Below are positions 12,626 to 24,168 of a stretch of DNA of 64,000 nt, in pieces; within the stretch, counting starts at the first letter, position 1, and each line of letters opens with the position of its first letter. The stretch spans positions 1-64,000 of the forward strand of contig NW_019775440.1 in assembly GCF_001039355.2 (NCBI RefSeq), written 5' to 3'. This DNA comes from Lingula anatina. Taxonomy: Eukaryota; Brachiopoda; Lingulata; Lingulida; Lingulidae. Under the pieces are notes generated by a model. The model was not told the DNA's origin. It saw only the letters and a program-made list of their open reading frames with translations, and did no database searches. The translations under genes and the position numbers were made by a program.

Positions 12626-13822
12626 AATGCTCATCTGCCCATCCATCTATTCATTTATCCACCAATTTGTTTCTTAGCTCTCCTTTTCCAGTGCCTCCAC
12701 TTAATTACAAGATACACAAACAAAGTACAAGAAACCCCAGGTGAACAGGGTTGTAGTTAGCAGAGAATCCGTAGCAAAGCAGTGTTAGTATGTAACAGCA
12801 CACGCTCCAGGAACCTAATTGAAAGGCCATAAAATGTCATTTTGTTCGAAAACCCATGTGGTTACGAAGTGAGATTAACTGCCTTGATTAACTGAGGTGA
12901 GCAAGAACCCTGCTACTGTGTTATAATACAGGTAAAAACACACAGGCGGTATTAAAGTGATATGTTTCTCTGTGTGGTTTCTGAGATGTGATTCTGGATG
13001 ATGTATTGTCCTGGTAAGTTTATTTGTAATGCCGTGTTCACAGTGGTTTTTTGGGAAAATTGTTTTAGTATCATATGTATATTTTGATGTTGGTATGTAT
13101 ATAATTTGTTCAAGGGAATTACCAGCATGGTCTGTTGCTCCAAGTTTTTTTTTCTGGACTGACCTATTTTTGGGTAGCTGTTTCCTGGGATGACATGTTT
13201 GTAGGCCACTTTGAAATAGTTTGAAACAGTCTGTGTGATTAGCATCATCTCTGCAGTGTAATAAATAAATGGCATGATACAGTGGTATAGTAGGATTTCT
13301 GTGACATTATGGTACTGGAAGTGGTTTAGATTTCAAAATTTTAATTATATGCATTTTGATTTAGGTTTCAGTTTTGTAAATTATTGCATTTTGATTTTGA
13401 TTACAATTTTTTAATTACATGCATTTTGATTAAGATTTCAATTTTAATGACATGCATTTTGATTAAGAATGCAATTTTTCATTGTTTGATATATAAATAT
13501 GTTGTAGATTTGTTGTAGCAAATGCACTATACCTATACTTCTATAGGTGGTACATTTAACCCTTCTTTTCTTTATCTTATTCCTCTAACATTTTGCAAAC
13601 CAGGGTCATTTCTACCTCACTGGTTCTAGGTTTAGGTCTAGATCTTTGTAAAAGCTTGTTTAGGTTGCTTTTTTTAGTAATGTTGGCAGTTAACATTACT
13701 GGAATAAAAAATGATGACCTCACACTTCTGTGAACTGGATTGATGAAGATGGCTTTCTCATAACCTTTCTCTTTGTGTACACAACTTTGATGTATCTGGA
13801 ACATTTTCTGACTTTGTGAAAA
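12626..13822. other. intronic/intergenic, no gene seen
   Basis: Low-complexity AT-rich DNA. A motif GCATTTTGATTWAGRTTTCA recurs several times between about 13350 and 13470, giving a degenerate tandem repeat. No exon is supported. Confidence 0.5.
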
Positions 13823-14116
13823 GTGCGTTCACACAAGGACTAATGTGGACTGAAAATTTGACCATGTTTTTGCCAAGTAAGGACCAAAATATGTATCTGT
13901 CAGATGTGAAAAAAATGGCATAAATCTGTCTAGGATGCATCTCTCCCTGCCAAATGGCAATTTATATTTCAATTATAATGGCCTAATGCAGTTTAGGTGT
14001 ATTTTGAAAAGCTGCACAAGTTATGCACAGATTTATCCAATGCATGACAAAAAAAAAAGGGTCTCAGTGTAAAGCTGGACCATTTCTGGTCTAATGTAGT
14101 CCTTGTGTAAGCACAC
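13823..14116. mobile_element. degenerate foldback / MITE-like element
   Basis: The left arm 13823-13852 and right arm 14087-14116 are inverted repeats agreeing at 22 of 30 positions, with an uninterrupted 12-bp core ACACAAGGACTA. The left end reads GCGTTCACAC, similar to the GCATTCACAT and TCGTTCACAT ends of the two better-preserved elements downstream. No ORF is present. It is probably an old non-autonomous DNA element. Confidence 0.5.
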
Positions 14117-17100
14117 CTCAGCATTTTGTTGGGAGAGTACTCTCAGTTGTAAAAGTATGGTTACACAGTTATGCTTGACTTCTATAATATGCTGTAAAAA
14201 AAGGAAGGAAAAAAACGCAATCTCCAGGATATTTGACAAGGTAGCTAATTCAAGGTAACATGCTGAGATTGTGCATAGTACTAGTTTCCAGGAAATGGAC
14301 CTGGGGTTATGATATTGATGATGACTTGGAAAATCAAAAAGTAGAGAAAAGGGCATAGTAGTTTTTTTCTAAGGCATGTAAAAAAAGAGGATGTTTTATC
14401 TGAAATTTACCTTGCATTTCATTTAATTATGATTAACGTTATTACAAGTGTTCATCACTAAAATATATGCATATTGTATAGATATTTTTTTTCTTGGTGA
14501 TTATTTCTTTATTTTTTTATACTGTAGTCACATTAATTTTAGTTCATCTAAGAACAGCTGCTTTAGACAGATTTGAACTAAAGTCGTTATAAAATTGTTA
14601 TCAAAATAGAGTCACATAACAGTTGGAACATGTTGATGTGAAGTTATCTAGTGATTGTATTAGTTGTGACAATGTGAATGCATTAGTTGGGGCAGTGAAT
14701 CAAAGTAGTAGTAGTCTGCTTTAGGTTATGAAAGCATAATTCATAATTTTGGAAAAACAAAATAAGAAATGTAATTTATTATAAAAATATCACGTAGCCT
14801 ATTATTCCTGCACAAATAAAGAACTTGAATGAAAAAGGCTCACTGTATTACATCAGAGCTGGGCCACTTCCAGGCACTCACGCACAGCATCAGCTGGGAA
14901 ATGATCTGTTTATCACCACTACTCATCAAATTCCAATTATTAATGTGCAAATAGGCGATTGAACCTAAAAAGCTATTAAATGTCAAATTATATGCAGTTG
15001 GATGTTACCGGGCAACGAGTGAAATATTACATAGGCATGGTGATGCTAAGAGTTGAGGCCAGAATAATAGAAAATTAGTGTTGTATTTTAATAGACAGAA
15101 AACAGGCGAGGTTTGTTAATTTCAGTAAATATACATAGATGGATTTTCATACCTGTAGATGATTTTGATGAAGTCTTAATGAATATTTGGCATCATCGCC
15201 ATTTTCTCTGTTTTAAGTGTATGGAAAATTACCAATTTTAAAAAAATTCTAATTTTTGGGGAGGATATCCTGTGGGAGAAAATTGCCTGTATGACTTGTA
15301 TGTTTTCTAGTTTTTCTTATATAAAAGATATGACATACTTTTATCTTCCAAAAATGTCAGGCACCAAGTTCAATCATCACATAATTATAATATGTGTAAA
15401 CTTTTCTTCAGAAAAGAATTATTTTCATTATATAATTCTTTTAATGATACTTTTAGTAACAATATCATTAAAAAATAGCACAGACAAACAATTAATGTAA
15501 AAATATTACATTGATAGGGATATTTAAATTTGTGACTTGATTTAAAAACTATATTTTTTCCACAATTCAATGTCTATCAGTACAATGCTCCTTGGACCAT
15601 GAAGATGTTTTTATAGTGCTTGTAATAATACTGTCAAGAAGGTAATGTCAGAAAAGAATCTCATTACTGCCTTTGGCAACAAACAAATGCATAATGCATC
15701 AAAAATATTTCAAAAACAACAGATGGCCCCAGGAAGAGTGTTGCCAAAAACATGGACAGTGTGTACATGAGGGCAGAAGGGAGTTGAAGGTAAAAACAAT
15801 ATGGCTCACTATAGTGAACCTTTGTTTTGGTGTAAATAGCTATAGTTGTTTTGAACGTAAATTTTGAGTCAAAAGTCTGATGTAGGCTCCATACAATTCT
15901 TTGTCTTTTATATTCAGTTAAAATGGAATATTCTAGAGTGAGCCTTAAGAAAGGGAAAACAAAAGTTTGGCATTAATTTTAAGAATTGCTATTCTGTTTT
16001 CTGTGAGAAAGGAAACTGATAACGAGGAAAACTTTTTAAGATTTGATTAATTCTTATACTTCAACAGAATATTTTAGGTATTGCTGAACCTAAAATGTGC
16101 TCACACATTTACGCACACAATCATGTGTTTATACACACATGCATATGCATGCATGCACACATACGTTTAAAGGGAATATTTTTAATTAGCTATAAGTTTA
16201 AGCTAATACCATGCCCCAATGAGTCTTAAATGTGGGCACAAGTGCATGAATGCATACACACACATACATGACCAACCACATGTGCATGCACACACGTGCA
16301 CATGCAAGTGCACAGGCATAGGTGTAAATGCAAACACTTATGCGCACACAACACAAATGGATTGTCCCATCATGTCTCTCTAGCCTTGGTATCTGAACCT
16401 TCCAAAGCAGCCACATCTGTGTTCTATTGCTACTGTTGTTGTTTATTATCTGACAGCATATGGTGTCTATAGATATGACATTCTGTTGTTGACAACATGA
16501 CAGCTGTGGCTGTTGACTACATATAGCCCCCTTAATTCATTACTAGTTGCTCATTTTATTGCAAACAAACCCCTCTCCTGGACCCCCTTATTGGCCATTG
16601 CTCATTTTTGCTACAACAGACCCCCTCCCTTGGCCCCCTCTGTGGCCCATTTTATCATTTAAAGGGTCGTCAGAGTCCTTTTCCACCTTAACCTGGCTAT
16701 TGTTTTAAGGGAAAGGGTGATATGTTTATTGCATGCTCCACGGGCAGATTTGTGGTCTTTGAACACTGTAGTGAAGTTCAAGTGTGGTGAAGATTTGCAT
16801 ACAGAATTACTGAGAGTGCTGATGGGGATTTTATATTGGGGTGAGTTTTAGGAATGGTGTGTGTGTGAGAGAGAGCAGCATTAAATGTTAACAGCGTGTA
16901 GGTTGCACAGATCCATAGAAGATGTGCCATGAAAAATAAATTTGGGTTATGAGGGTTGAAAAAATAATGCAGAAAATAGCTTGTGATGTTATCTTAGTGT
17001 TATCCTTTAGTTTGTAAAGGTGGCAGTGCATAGGTAGTGTTTTATGGGTAGGAGAGTACTGTTAACAAGGTACTTTAAAAATCATGGGAAATATATTTTG

Positions 17101-17160
17101 TTTAGGTGTGTTTACATTGGAGATGGGTCGACCCCTTTTTGGTATTACCCTGTTTGTTAT
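14117..17160. other. intronic/intergenic with one weak exon candidate
   Basis: AT-rich. It holds scattered CA-rich degenerate sequence at 16100-16350 and short poly-T/poly-A runs. The only coding-like piece is the weak candidate at 15694-15789, listed separately. Confidence 0.5.
15694..15789 (+). CDS. weak candidate alternative first exon (32 codons)
   Basis: An ATG opens a 32-codon frame ending in AAG at a GTAAAA donor, in phase 0. The peptide is unusually rich in Cys, His, Gln, Glu and Arg for this AT-rich DNA (for example NNRWPQEECCQKHGQCVHEG). It has the same geometry as the other proposed first exons and could join exon 23042-23233 in frame. The donor is mediocre and no CpG enrichment marks a promoter, so this may be chance. 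Confidence 0.22.
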
Positions 17161-17176
17161 GCATTACGGTAAAGTC

Positions 17177-17302
17177 TTGAAAATTTCGTCGTTCTTGAAA
17201 ATTTCGTCGGAAGACGATTTTCCGCCGACGTAATTTTTTTCCCTTTGAAAGCTTCGTCGACCTTGAAAATGAGGTACTGGATAATTTTTGAAAAGTTCGT
17301 CA
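17177..17302 (+). promoter_or_regulatory. cluster of four TTGAAAnnTTCGTC motifs
   Basis: Four near-identical 15-mers occur at 17177-17191, 17195-17209, 17245-17259 and 17288-17302. Two are TTGAAAATTTCGTCG, one has GC in place of the central AT, and one is TTGAAAAGTTCGTCA. The inner GAAnnnTTC is palindromic. The last copy ends 6 bases before the ATG at 17309. Spacing is irregular (18, 50 and 43 bp), which fits a homotypic binding-site cluster better than a simple tandem repeat. Confidence 0.5.
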
Positions 17303-17308
17303 CCAAAT

Positions 17309-17338
17309 ATGGCCGCGTTGTCCAGCTCAAACATGAAG
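17309..17338 (+). CDS. candidate alternative first exon in CpG-rich promoter
   Basis: The ATG has an optimal context (A at -3, G at +4) and opens MAALSSSNMK, ending at a GTAATG donor in phase 0. It could splice in frame to exon 23042-23233. The frame stays open through that donor for 83 codons in total, to a stop at about 17560. A second phase-0 donor (GTGCGT after 17536) would make a 76-codon exon with plausible coding composition (GDRNNSAPLRAVTHNIDGLD). Location in the CpG-rich block and directly behind the motif cluster supports a transcription start. Which donor is used cannot be told from sequence, and a single-exon short ORF is also possible. Confidence 0.45.
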
Positions 17339-17760
17339 GTAATGCGTCAGTTGATTCAAGACAATGATACGATCAGGATATCATTGCCGATAACGCTCTC
17401 GATGGGAGATAGGAACAATAGTGCGCCCCTGCGAGCAGTTACTCACAATATAGATGGTTTAGATGTGAATTCCCGTTCTCAATTGCGAGAACGTCGGCCT
17501 TTTGTCTTTAGTTTCTTTACTATTACCTGGCTTAAGGTGCGTTATCAAGCCGGCAAATAGAAGTCACAGGCCGCGGCTTTGTCGTTTGTAACGCCGTTAT
17601 TGTTATTGGCGGCTGTCCTAAATGAGGAAGACACAATGAAAAAATCAAGATATTATCTCGAAGTGAAATGTACCCGTCACTTCTATTCATGTCCATGTTC
17701 AATTTAGGACCATTTAACGATTACCTGGCTCGTACATGGAGATCGTTCGCAATGCGAATG

Positions 17761-17761
17761 N
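17761..17761. other. ambiguous base (N), possible assembly join
   Basis: A single N immediately downstream of the CpG-rich block. The only other N in the window is at 45947, at the seam of a tandem duplication, so this position may likewise be a contig join. No obvious duplication spans it. Confidence 0.6.
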
Positions 17762-19532
17762 GTAATTACTTTTTGGAGATTCTTGCCATGACCACATATT
17801 TCATTATGCTTTTTACCTCATTTTTAAAAACTCATCGCTCTTTTTTTTTTGCACCGAATTTTTTCCTTCAGTCAAATTTTTTCTGTAAGTCCCATGCTTT
17901 TCCTTCTTGCTTATGCTGTATTTCACAAGTGCACATAACATGCAGTTTTAATCAGTGAAAGTAGTCCTTTTATATTAACACATCAGAATGTTTTATTTGA
18001 TTTCTTTCTTTTTTGCCAGTATTTATCAGTTCAGTAGAAGGGAGGTTGTTGAAGTTTACGCAGTCAGACAGCAGACAGTAAATCAGATTAGGGAAAACAC
18101 GCTATATCAGTGTCTGTATGCGGAGGAGAATATGTAATAGAAGTATAAACCACTTTCTGAAATACCATTGCGTATGCTCTAGGGCTTGTTGCAGTTTGAT
18201 TTATTCACCTTTTTTTGCTGGGATCTTCTTGGGATGCCCCTTGTTTATCCATTTGTAGGCCCCTTATATAATATTTTAACTGCTGCAATGTATATATGTA
18301 ATTGTGATATGGAAATTGAACATGCAGTGTTAGCAGACGAATCCTTATGTAATCAGTGAAAAAATGGAAAAAGAATGAGGAAAAAATCCATAGGAATGTC
18401 TTAATAAGCTTACAGGAAAAATGCTCATTTTGGTGATATCAGAAAATATGATGTGAATACTGATAAGAGTTGAAAGTAAAAAGGTTATCACATTCCATAG
18501 TTGATTAGTGCTGTAACTAGGTTTGCTCAAATTGCATGGAATATTAAAAGGAAATAGATTGAAGATATGTTGTTACGGCTTTGCTAGATGGATCATGGAT
18601 ATGCTAGGTTTGTACTTTTTTTGCCTAATGGTATATGGTATTTACTTTGGAGAAAAGGAAAGGAAAAAAATTAGAAATACATATATACACACTAGCATCT
18701 TTTTTTGACAAATGTTAAGTGGTATTTACCTTCGAGACAAAGAATGAATAGACAATTTGAAAAAAGTGGCTGGAGTGTAACTTAATTTTAAGCAAATGGG
18801 CCACAGAAATATGGTTATTTTCTACCACTGGATTGTTCCCTGTAAGCTTATTACAATACAAAGTATAAAAAACTGAAGAAATTATTTTGCCAATTAACCC
18901 CTTTCATTTACTTGGCTAGACTGTGTCTATAGGATGTTGCCATCTGGCAGCAGAAATTAATCCTTGAGTACTATTACTATTTATCTTGCTGTGGAATGCC
19001 AACTGATAGTTTTTTGGTTATGTAATTAGTGATCATGAAGAGTGAAATGATTTTTCCAAGCCAAGAGTTCATCATTTCCCAAGATGAAGAAGAATCTGAC
19101 CTTAGTTGAACTGGCATCTTAGTGAAGTGCTGTGCGAGTGAAAAAAATCAGTGTAGCTTTCGTGTTTTTTTGTCATTTCATGGTGTGAAAATATTTTTCT
19201 GATTTCAAAATTGTTCAGGGTACATTTAGATTTATATCACAATTTGCTGCTTAAAAGAGTGAAATGCTGAAGTACTGTAAAACAAAACAAAACAAAACAA
19301 AAAAAATGGAATGTTAAACCAAGATACAAATTTCTTGTGAATTTTAATGAGAATATTATTTCTAAGTTGTAAACCACAGATAAAAAAGGAGGGTGTATAC
19401 CAGGGACCAGATTTATTGGAAATCAGAGTTCCTCAGTAGCAGTGGTCCAGATAAGAAGCCAAGGCTCTAAGGTCATCACTGCTGTGAGTGAGGCTGGGAT
19501 TGATTGTGATGTCTGGGATGGAGATCTACTGT
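17762..19532. other. intronic, no gene seen
   Basis: AT-rich with poly-T runs and an (AAAAC)n tract at about 19280-19300. No supported exon. Confidence 0.5.
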
Positions 19533-19675
19533 GATGTCTGAATTACAAAATACTGGCACAGTTGAGCATTTGACAAGATGTCTGAATTTCAAAATACTGG
19601 CACAGTTTAGCATTTGACGAGATGTCTGAATTTCAAAATACTGGCGCGGTTGAGTATAGGACAAGATGAATGAAT
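19533..19675. repeat. 44-bp minisatellite, about 3 units
   Basis: Three consecutive 44-bp units each begin GATGTCTGAATT (19533, 19577, 19621), contain AAAATACTGGC, and differ at a few positions. A partial fourth unit follows. It explains the repetitive minus-strand open frame here. Confidence 0.8.
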
Positions 19676-21767
19676 TTCAGATGGATGCTGATACAGTTTT
19701 GTATTTGTGATTGTGGCAGTATTGGAAGAATAGATATGAGTAACTTCCAACTTTGAAACAGATGACTTCAGCCAGATTAGTTTTCAGTGAGTTTTGAGGG
19801 ATACAAATCTTCAGATAAGTCTCAGTGTTCAAAATATGGGTACATGATAGCATTCAGTTACACTGAACTCTGTGGTACATGTAAAAGTGAAAGAAAAGAA
19901 CAGAACAATTTCCAGATTTGAAAGAGAAGATGAAGGATTGCATTAACTCTCCTATTTTATTAGCTGGATCAGTTTATGTTTTCAAACAATGTAATGGACT
20001 CTTTAAAGATCTTTTAAGATATGTGGATTTTAAATGGAAAGAGCTGAAACAAATGTGCAAGGATTTAGAAAGCTGAAGCTATCAGGTAAGGCTATTGCAG
20101 AGAAATCAATAAAGATATCTACATTTTTAAAAATCTGCACTAACTCTGGTGATCTGCAGCACCTTTGAGAAAATTGGCATTAAAGACTTAGTTTCTGTAG
20201 TTTCATTTTGTGCTCTCTTCATATATTAGGTCTTGGAAAGGAGTTTAAAATCTGTGAGGCAGTACCCACTCAGATGAGGGTATAACATTGTTTGCTGATT
20301 GTAATTAAGCTGGTAGATGCTAAGCGCATGTTTAATGCATCTCTCTCCCTCCCCCACCCCTGTTTCTCTCTCTCTGTCTATTGCAATTAAATGCTTTTAT
20401 TCACTTTTTAAATACAGAAAATGGCCTTGATCTTTGAGTCAATATGCACAGGGAAACCCTGTTCTCTGGAAATTGTTAGAACTGTTAGTTTGGTATTTGA
20501 GCTATGCAAAGGTTGCCTGAACTTTTCAGGTCTGGGATATAATGTGTGGCAGCACTGTCCAGCTTTCACCCAGCTTTACAGGACTCACTCGCACAGTTTT
20601 TGGACCATATGTCTACAGTCCATCTACTTCACATACTAATGACACAATCACACTGATTGCAATCAGTCTTGTATGCACAGCTTGCATGTTGTGAGGTTAT
20701 GTTTTTCCATGAGATGTATTGAAAAGAGATTGACATGGAAGTTTTTTTCAGACGATTTCGTTGTGATATGCTGAGCATTCACTGACACAGATTGCAATCA
20801 GTACAACCTGTGCTATCTAAATGCTGACAAACTAAAATTTTTAAAATAAAATTATTTCTTTTACTCATGGAGATTGTGAACAGGGTACTAAAAAGCTGTT
20901 TTTAGACAAAAATGTGCTCCTGAACTTTGATGCCAAAAGTTTACCCAATATCGGGTCAGAAATAGTCTTGTCTGAACAGACCAAAATATGGTCACATCCT
21001 TGATTGACTTCTTGAGGGGGCTGTTTAAAACACCTTAATTAAGCATGTCATTGAGCTGTCAAAGTCAATTAGGCACAGCCTTAAATCAGTTGTGGTGATA
21101 TTTTTTCAGTTCAATTAGAATGCCAAGGCGTGGTGACTGTGTAGATTGAAGTGGCCAAACCCAATTCTTTTTATCTTCAAGTTTGAACTAGGAGGAGAGG
21201 AGGATCTACTTTGTATTTTAAAGCCTGTTTTGTAGGTTATATGATTAGGAACTTGACATATTTCACTTCACAAACTAATAAAATGTAAACTTAGTAGTCT
21301 TAATTAATTCTTTTGTATTCATAAATATATTGGTGTGTTTGTATAAGGCATGATGACTTCGTTCAAATTGCCATTGGCTTCAGTCATCACTGTTTATTTG
21401 AGGTAACGTGAAAACTTATGACCTCGTTTTCCTTCTCTCTTTTCCACTCTTTGGTTATGCATGCAATCAGAATGATTCAATCTTTTCTGGAGAATTTCCT
21501 CCCAAAATTTGATACACCTTAGGTATGATGAATCTCACCCACTCATGATTAGACTTGTGAACAACAGGGGCTGGTTTTACAAAACACTTTAAACAGATTG
21601 TCAATCTTGACTTGGAGAACAGGAATTTTGTCTACTTCAGCTCAAGATTTATTTGATAAACAAGTTTGAAACATGAGTAGTGCCTTTATAACATTTAATT
21701 TATTTAGACTACTACTAGTAATGATTTATCCAATGCGCCATGCAAAGAGGAGTAAGACTTTGGTGTC
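19676..21767. other. intronic, no gene seen
   Basis: AT-rich, with a short pyrimidine-rich (CT) tract at about 20341-20375. An open frame starting at an ATG at 20421 follows an acceptor-like TACAG but lacks a convincing donor, so it is not called. Confidence 0.45.
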
Positions 21768-21769
21768 TA

Positions 21770-21941
21770 AGAGAGCATTCACATCAAGAAGAGCCGAGGT
21801 CTAGCAAGGCCGAGACCTAAATATGAATGAATATCATTGAGAGACCATTAAAGGATTACGCGGTGTGCCTTTCATGAAGGTCCACCATATTTAGGTCTGG
21901 GCCTTGCTAGACCTCGGCTCTTCTTGATGTGAATGCTCTCA
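21770..21941. mobile_element. MITE-like element with 55-bp terminal inverted repeats
   Basis: The arms 21771-21825 and 21886-21940 are inverted repeats identical at 54 of 55 positions, with about 60 bp between them. The ends read GAGAGCATTCACATC and its complement. TA lies just outside both ends (21768-21769 and 21942-21943), consistent with a TA target duplication as in Tc1/mariner-type MITEs. No ORF is present. The near-perfect arms suggest recent insertion. Confidence 0.8.
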
Positions 21942-21943
21942 TA

Positions 21944-23041
21944 GCTGAAATTTAGTCCAATTTGACGTAAGACAAAGCAGAAGTAGTCCTCTTTAAGGAG
22001 ATATTCTGCCTTTTTATGAAGAGAAAATTATAACTAAGGCTTAAGACTAGAAAGTTCTTTGTTTTAGAAGACTACAATATATTTATCCTTAATATTTAGA
22101 CGAACTTCCAATCTTTTGTTTTTTTTATTTATGAAGCTGATCTCTGAATAAATACTTCCTTTTGATATTTAAGAGAAAGTTAAGGCTATTGTCTGGGAAA
22201 TATTTTGATTTATTTTAATTTTTTTTTCAATTTTTTTTTCAAAAATGTTGAGGGTAGTGTTAAAATGGATCATGCAAATAAAAACAGAATATCTTCCCTG
22301 GGTAGTCAAAATTAAAGAATGTCAAAAGGGGGGAATATGATCTCTGTTGCCCCCTCTTGTGAATTAGAGTGGAATGTCCTCTTAAAGTGTGACTCAAATT
22401 GTTGAAGCACATAGAAGATATCAGATAAACAGTGACATTTCTTGTTCATGTGATATCTGGTGCAGAAATACCCTAACTTGTCTGTTTCTGGCAGTCCTGT
22501 TGACATTTTCTGTTCTGACTGCATATGGTACTATAAAAAGTGAACAGAAGTTCCTTAAAAACACACAAATAGGAGCACAAAAGATGGATACCTCATGCTA
22601 CTACGTATTTTAAGTGGGTGATTTTGTGATCTCTCCTCTTAGCGTACTCTAGATTTTGAGACTTTTCAGGAGAGTAAGTAATTTAGAATAATATATAAAA
22701 AAGACATTTATTGATATTGTAGACAATTTTGCATGTCATCACCAGCTTGAGAGGTTCATATCATTTGCCAGTGATGAATATTTTTATAGTTCTTTTTCTA
22801 TATCTATATAGGCAGAGCATCATGAGCTTAAGTACATGATTGAAATATAGACATTTGGGAACTGTGACATTTTATAATCCAAGCAATTATTTTGCGTAAT
22901 TGTCACAAGCCCGTATGATGGTTTGCAACAGTAGCGGTGATTGCAAGTGTGCACATACTTATCATTGATTTATAAGTCAAGAAAATTGATTCAAAATGTA
23001 AGAGACAATCATCTAACTCATTTCATTTCTGTTCTTTGTAG
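21944..23041. other. intron upstream of exon 23042
   Basis: AT-rich with poly-T runs at about 22220-22240. It ends in a good polypyrimidine tract and acceptor (TTCTGTTCTTTGTAG at 23041). No other exon is supported. Confidence 0.55.
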
Positions 23042-23233
23042 GAGGAGCTTGGGAAAGCGCTAAATAAGTTGTCGCCAAACAGCCACACGAGCAGTGATAA
23101 AGTGATATTGTTGGAGGAATTACCTTTGAAAAGTGACGAGAATCATAACAACACACAACCACAAAATGGCCAAACGGAGGACAGCGTTATTGATAAGAGC
23201 AAGCTGATAGAATATCAAAATGAGATATTGAAG
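23042..23233 (+). CDS. internal coding exon, 64 codons, phase 0-0
   Basis: Preceded by a strong acceptor (TTCTTTGTAG) and followed by a GTGAGG donor, it is open in one frame throughout and is exactly 192 nt. The peptide begins EELGKALNKLSPNS and ends KLIEYQNEILK. It is polar and mostly disordered in character, with a possible short helix at each end. The last residue joins in frame to DPPDPPPKK of exon 30943-33015. No known domain is recognised. Because the exon is symmetrical (phase 0 at both ends), it could be skipped or fused to any phase-0 first exon without shifting frame. It probably belongs to the N-terminal part of the long isoform. Confidence 0.8.
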
Positions 23234-24130
23234 GTGAGGAAAGTGCTCATTATATTTAAAGTGGAATGCTATGTTTGTTTCAAATATGATATAAAATATG
23301 TTAAAGGTAAGACAAATGTTCACTTGTTATGGTGAAGTCAAACTCGATGTTTGTTATAACATGATGTTTCTTTGAACAATTGTCATGTGTACTTATATTA
23401 AGTAATCTTTGGTGGAGTGGGAGGGGAAAATAGAACTTGCTGTACCTATAGAATCTATAGAAAATGTAGAATGTGGTAAGGGAGAGTTAAACCATTTTCA
23501 GTACTCATGTCAGCTATGTTTTAAATATGTTGTATTGACTACATTGGTTTATTTATCAGGCATTTTTAGATTTTATTTTGTCAAGGTCATATTTTGTCTG
23601 GAGAACAGGGTGAAATACTGTACACATAAAACTATGCTGGAATAGGTTTATATGTTCAGTAATAGTATTAAAATCTATGTCACATTAACTTATTATTTTT
23701 TAAATACTCTCAGAAACATTTCTAAGTCAATCTGATATCTTAAGTTTGCAATGACGTCACCTGGTGATCATTAGCGATCATTTATATACAACTATCTTAA
23801 AGATGTTGGAAAACATATAAGATCAATGTTTCAAAATATCACAGCGTGTTATACACCCTGGTTAATGCTTAGCTAGAGAACGAGGCTTTAGCTCCAAGGC
23901 TTTGCCTCCTGACTGCACAAAAGCTGGATGCAAATGGTTCATTAAATTGCTGTGAGCAGGTGTCTGAATATTACACATTGGATGTCTCCTGAGTGATTAT
24001 TTTCCTTGCTGAAGATTGTTGTTGTAATGTTCCCAGTCTGTACAGGTGTTCCATCACTATCGGCCTGGCTGCTGGTTGCAGTCTGGGTGTTTATTTTGCT
24101 CCTCATGTGTATTTTACTTGCTCTTCTTCA

Positions 24131-24131
24131 A

Positions 24132-24167
<36 letters not shown>

Positions 24168-24168
24168 C
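24131..24168. repeat. (CT)n-(GT)n compound microsatellite
   Basis: A CT tract runs directly into GT. It produces Ser/Leu and Cys/Val false ORFs in two frames. Confidence 0.95.

Larger units (their letters stand above)
17161..17760 (+). promoter_or_regulatory. CpG-rich block, putative alternative promoter
   Basis: CpG dinucleotides, rare elsewhere in the window, are dense here (for example CCGCCGACG, GGCCGCG, AGGCCGCGG, AACGCCG). It covers the candidate first exon at 17309 and its flanks. In animals with mosaic or global CpG methylation such a block usually marks an unmethylated promoter. No TATA box is obvious. The block is cut at its right edge by an N at 17761. Confidence 0.55.

Noticed and set aside
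12374-12677. Overlapping 90-98 codon frames on both strands
   Set aside because: Generated by the CTGT/CTGC tetranucleotide repeat.
15004-15016. GTTACCGGGCAAC resembling an RFX X-box
   Set aside because: It is one base shorter than the 14-bp consensus and lies away from any candidate start.
18935-18955. CCATCTGGCAGCAG as a CTCF-like site
   Set aside because: Mismatches the consensus at two core positions and one flanking position.
20418-20535. Possible exon starting after TACAG with an ATG at 20421
   Set aside because: The acceptor tract is moderate and no consensus donor ends the frame at a usable phase.
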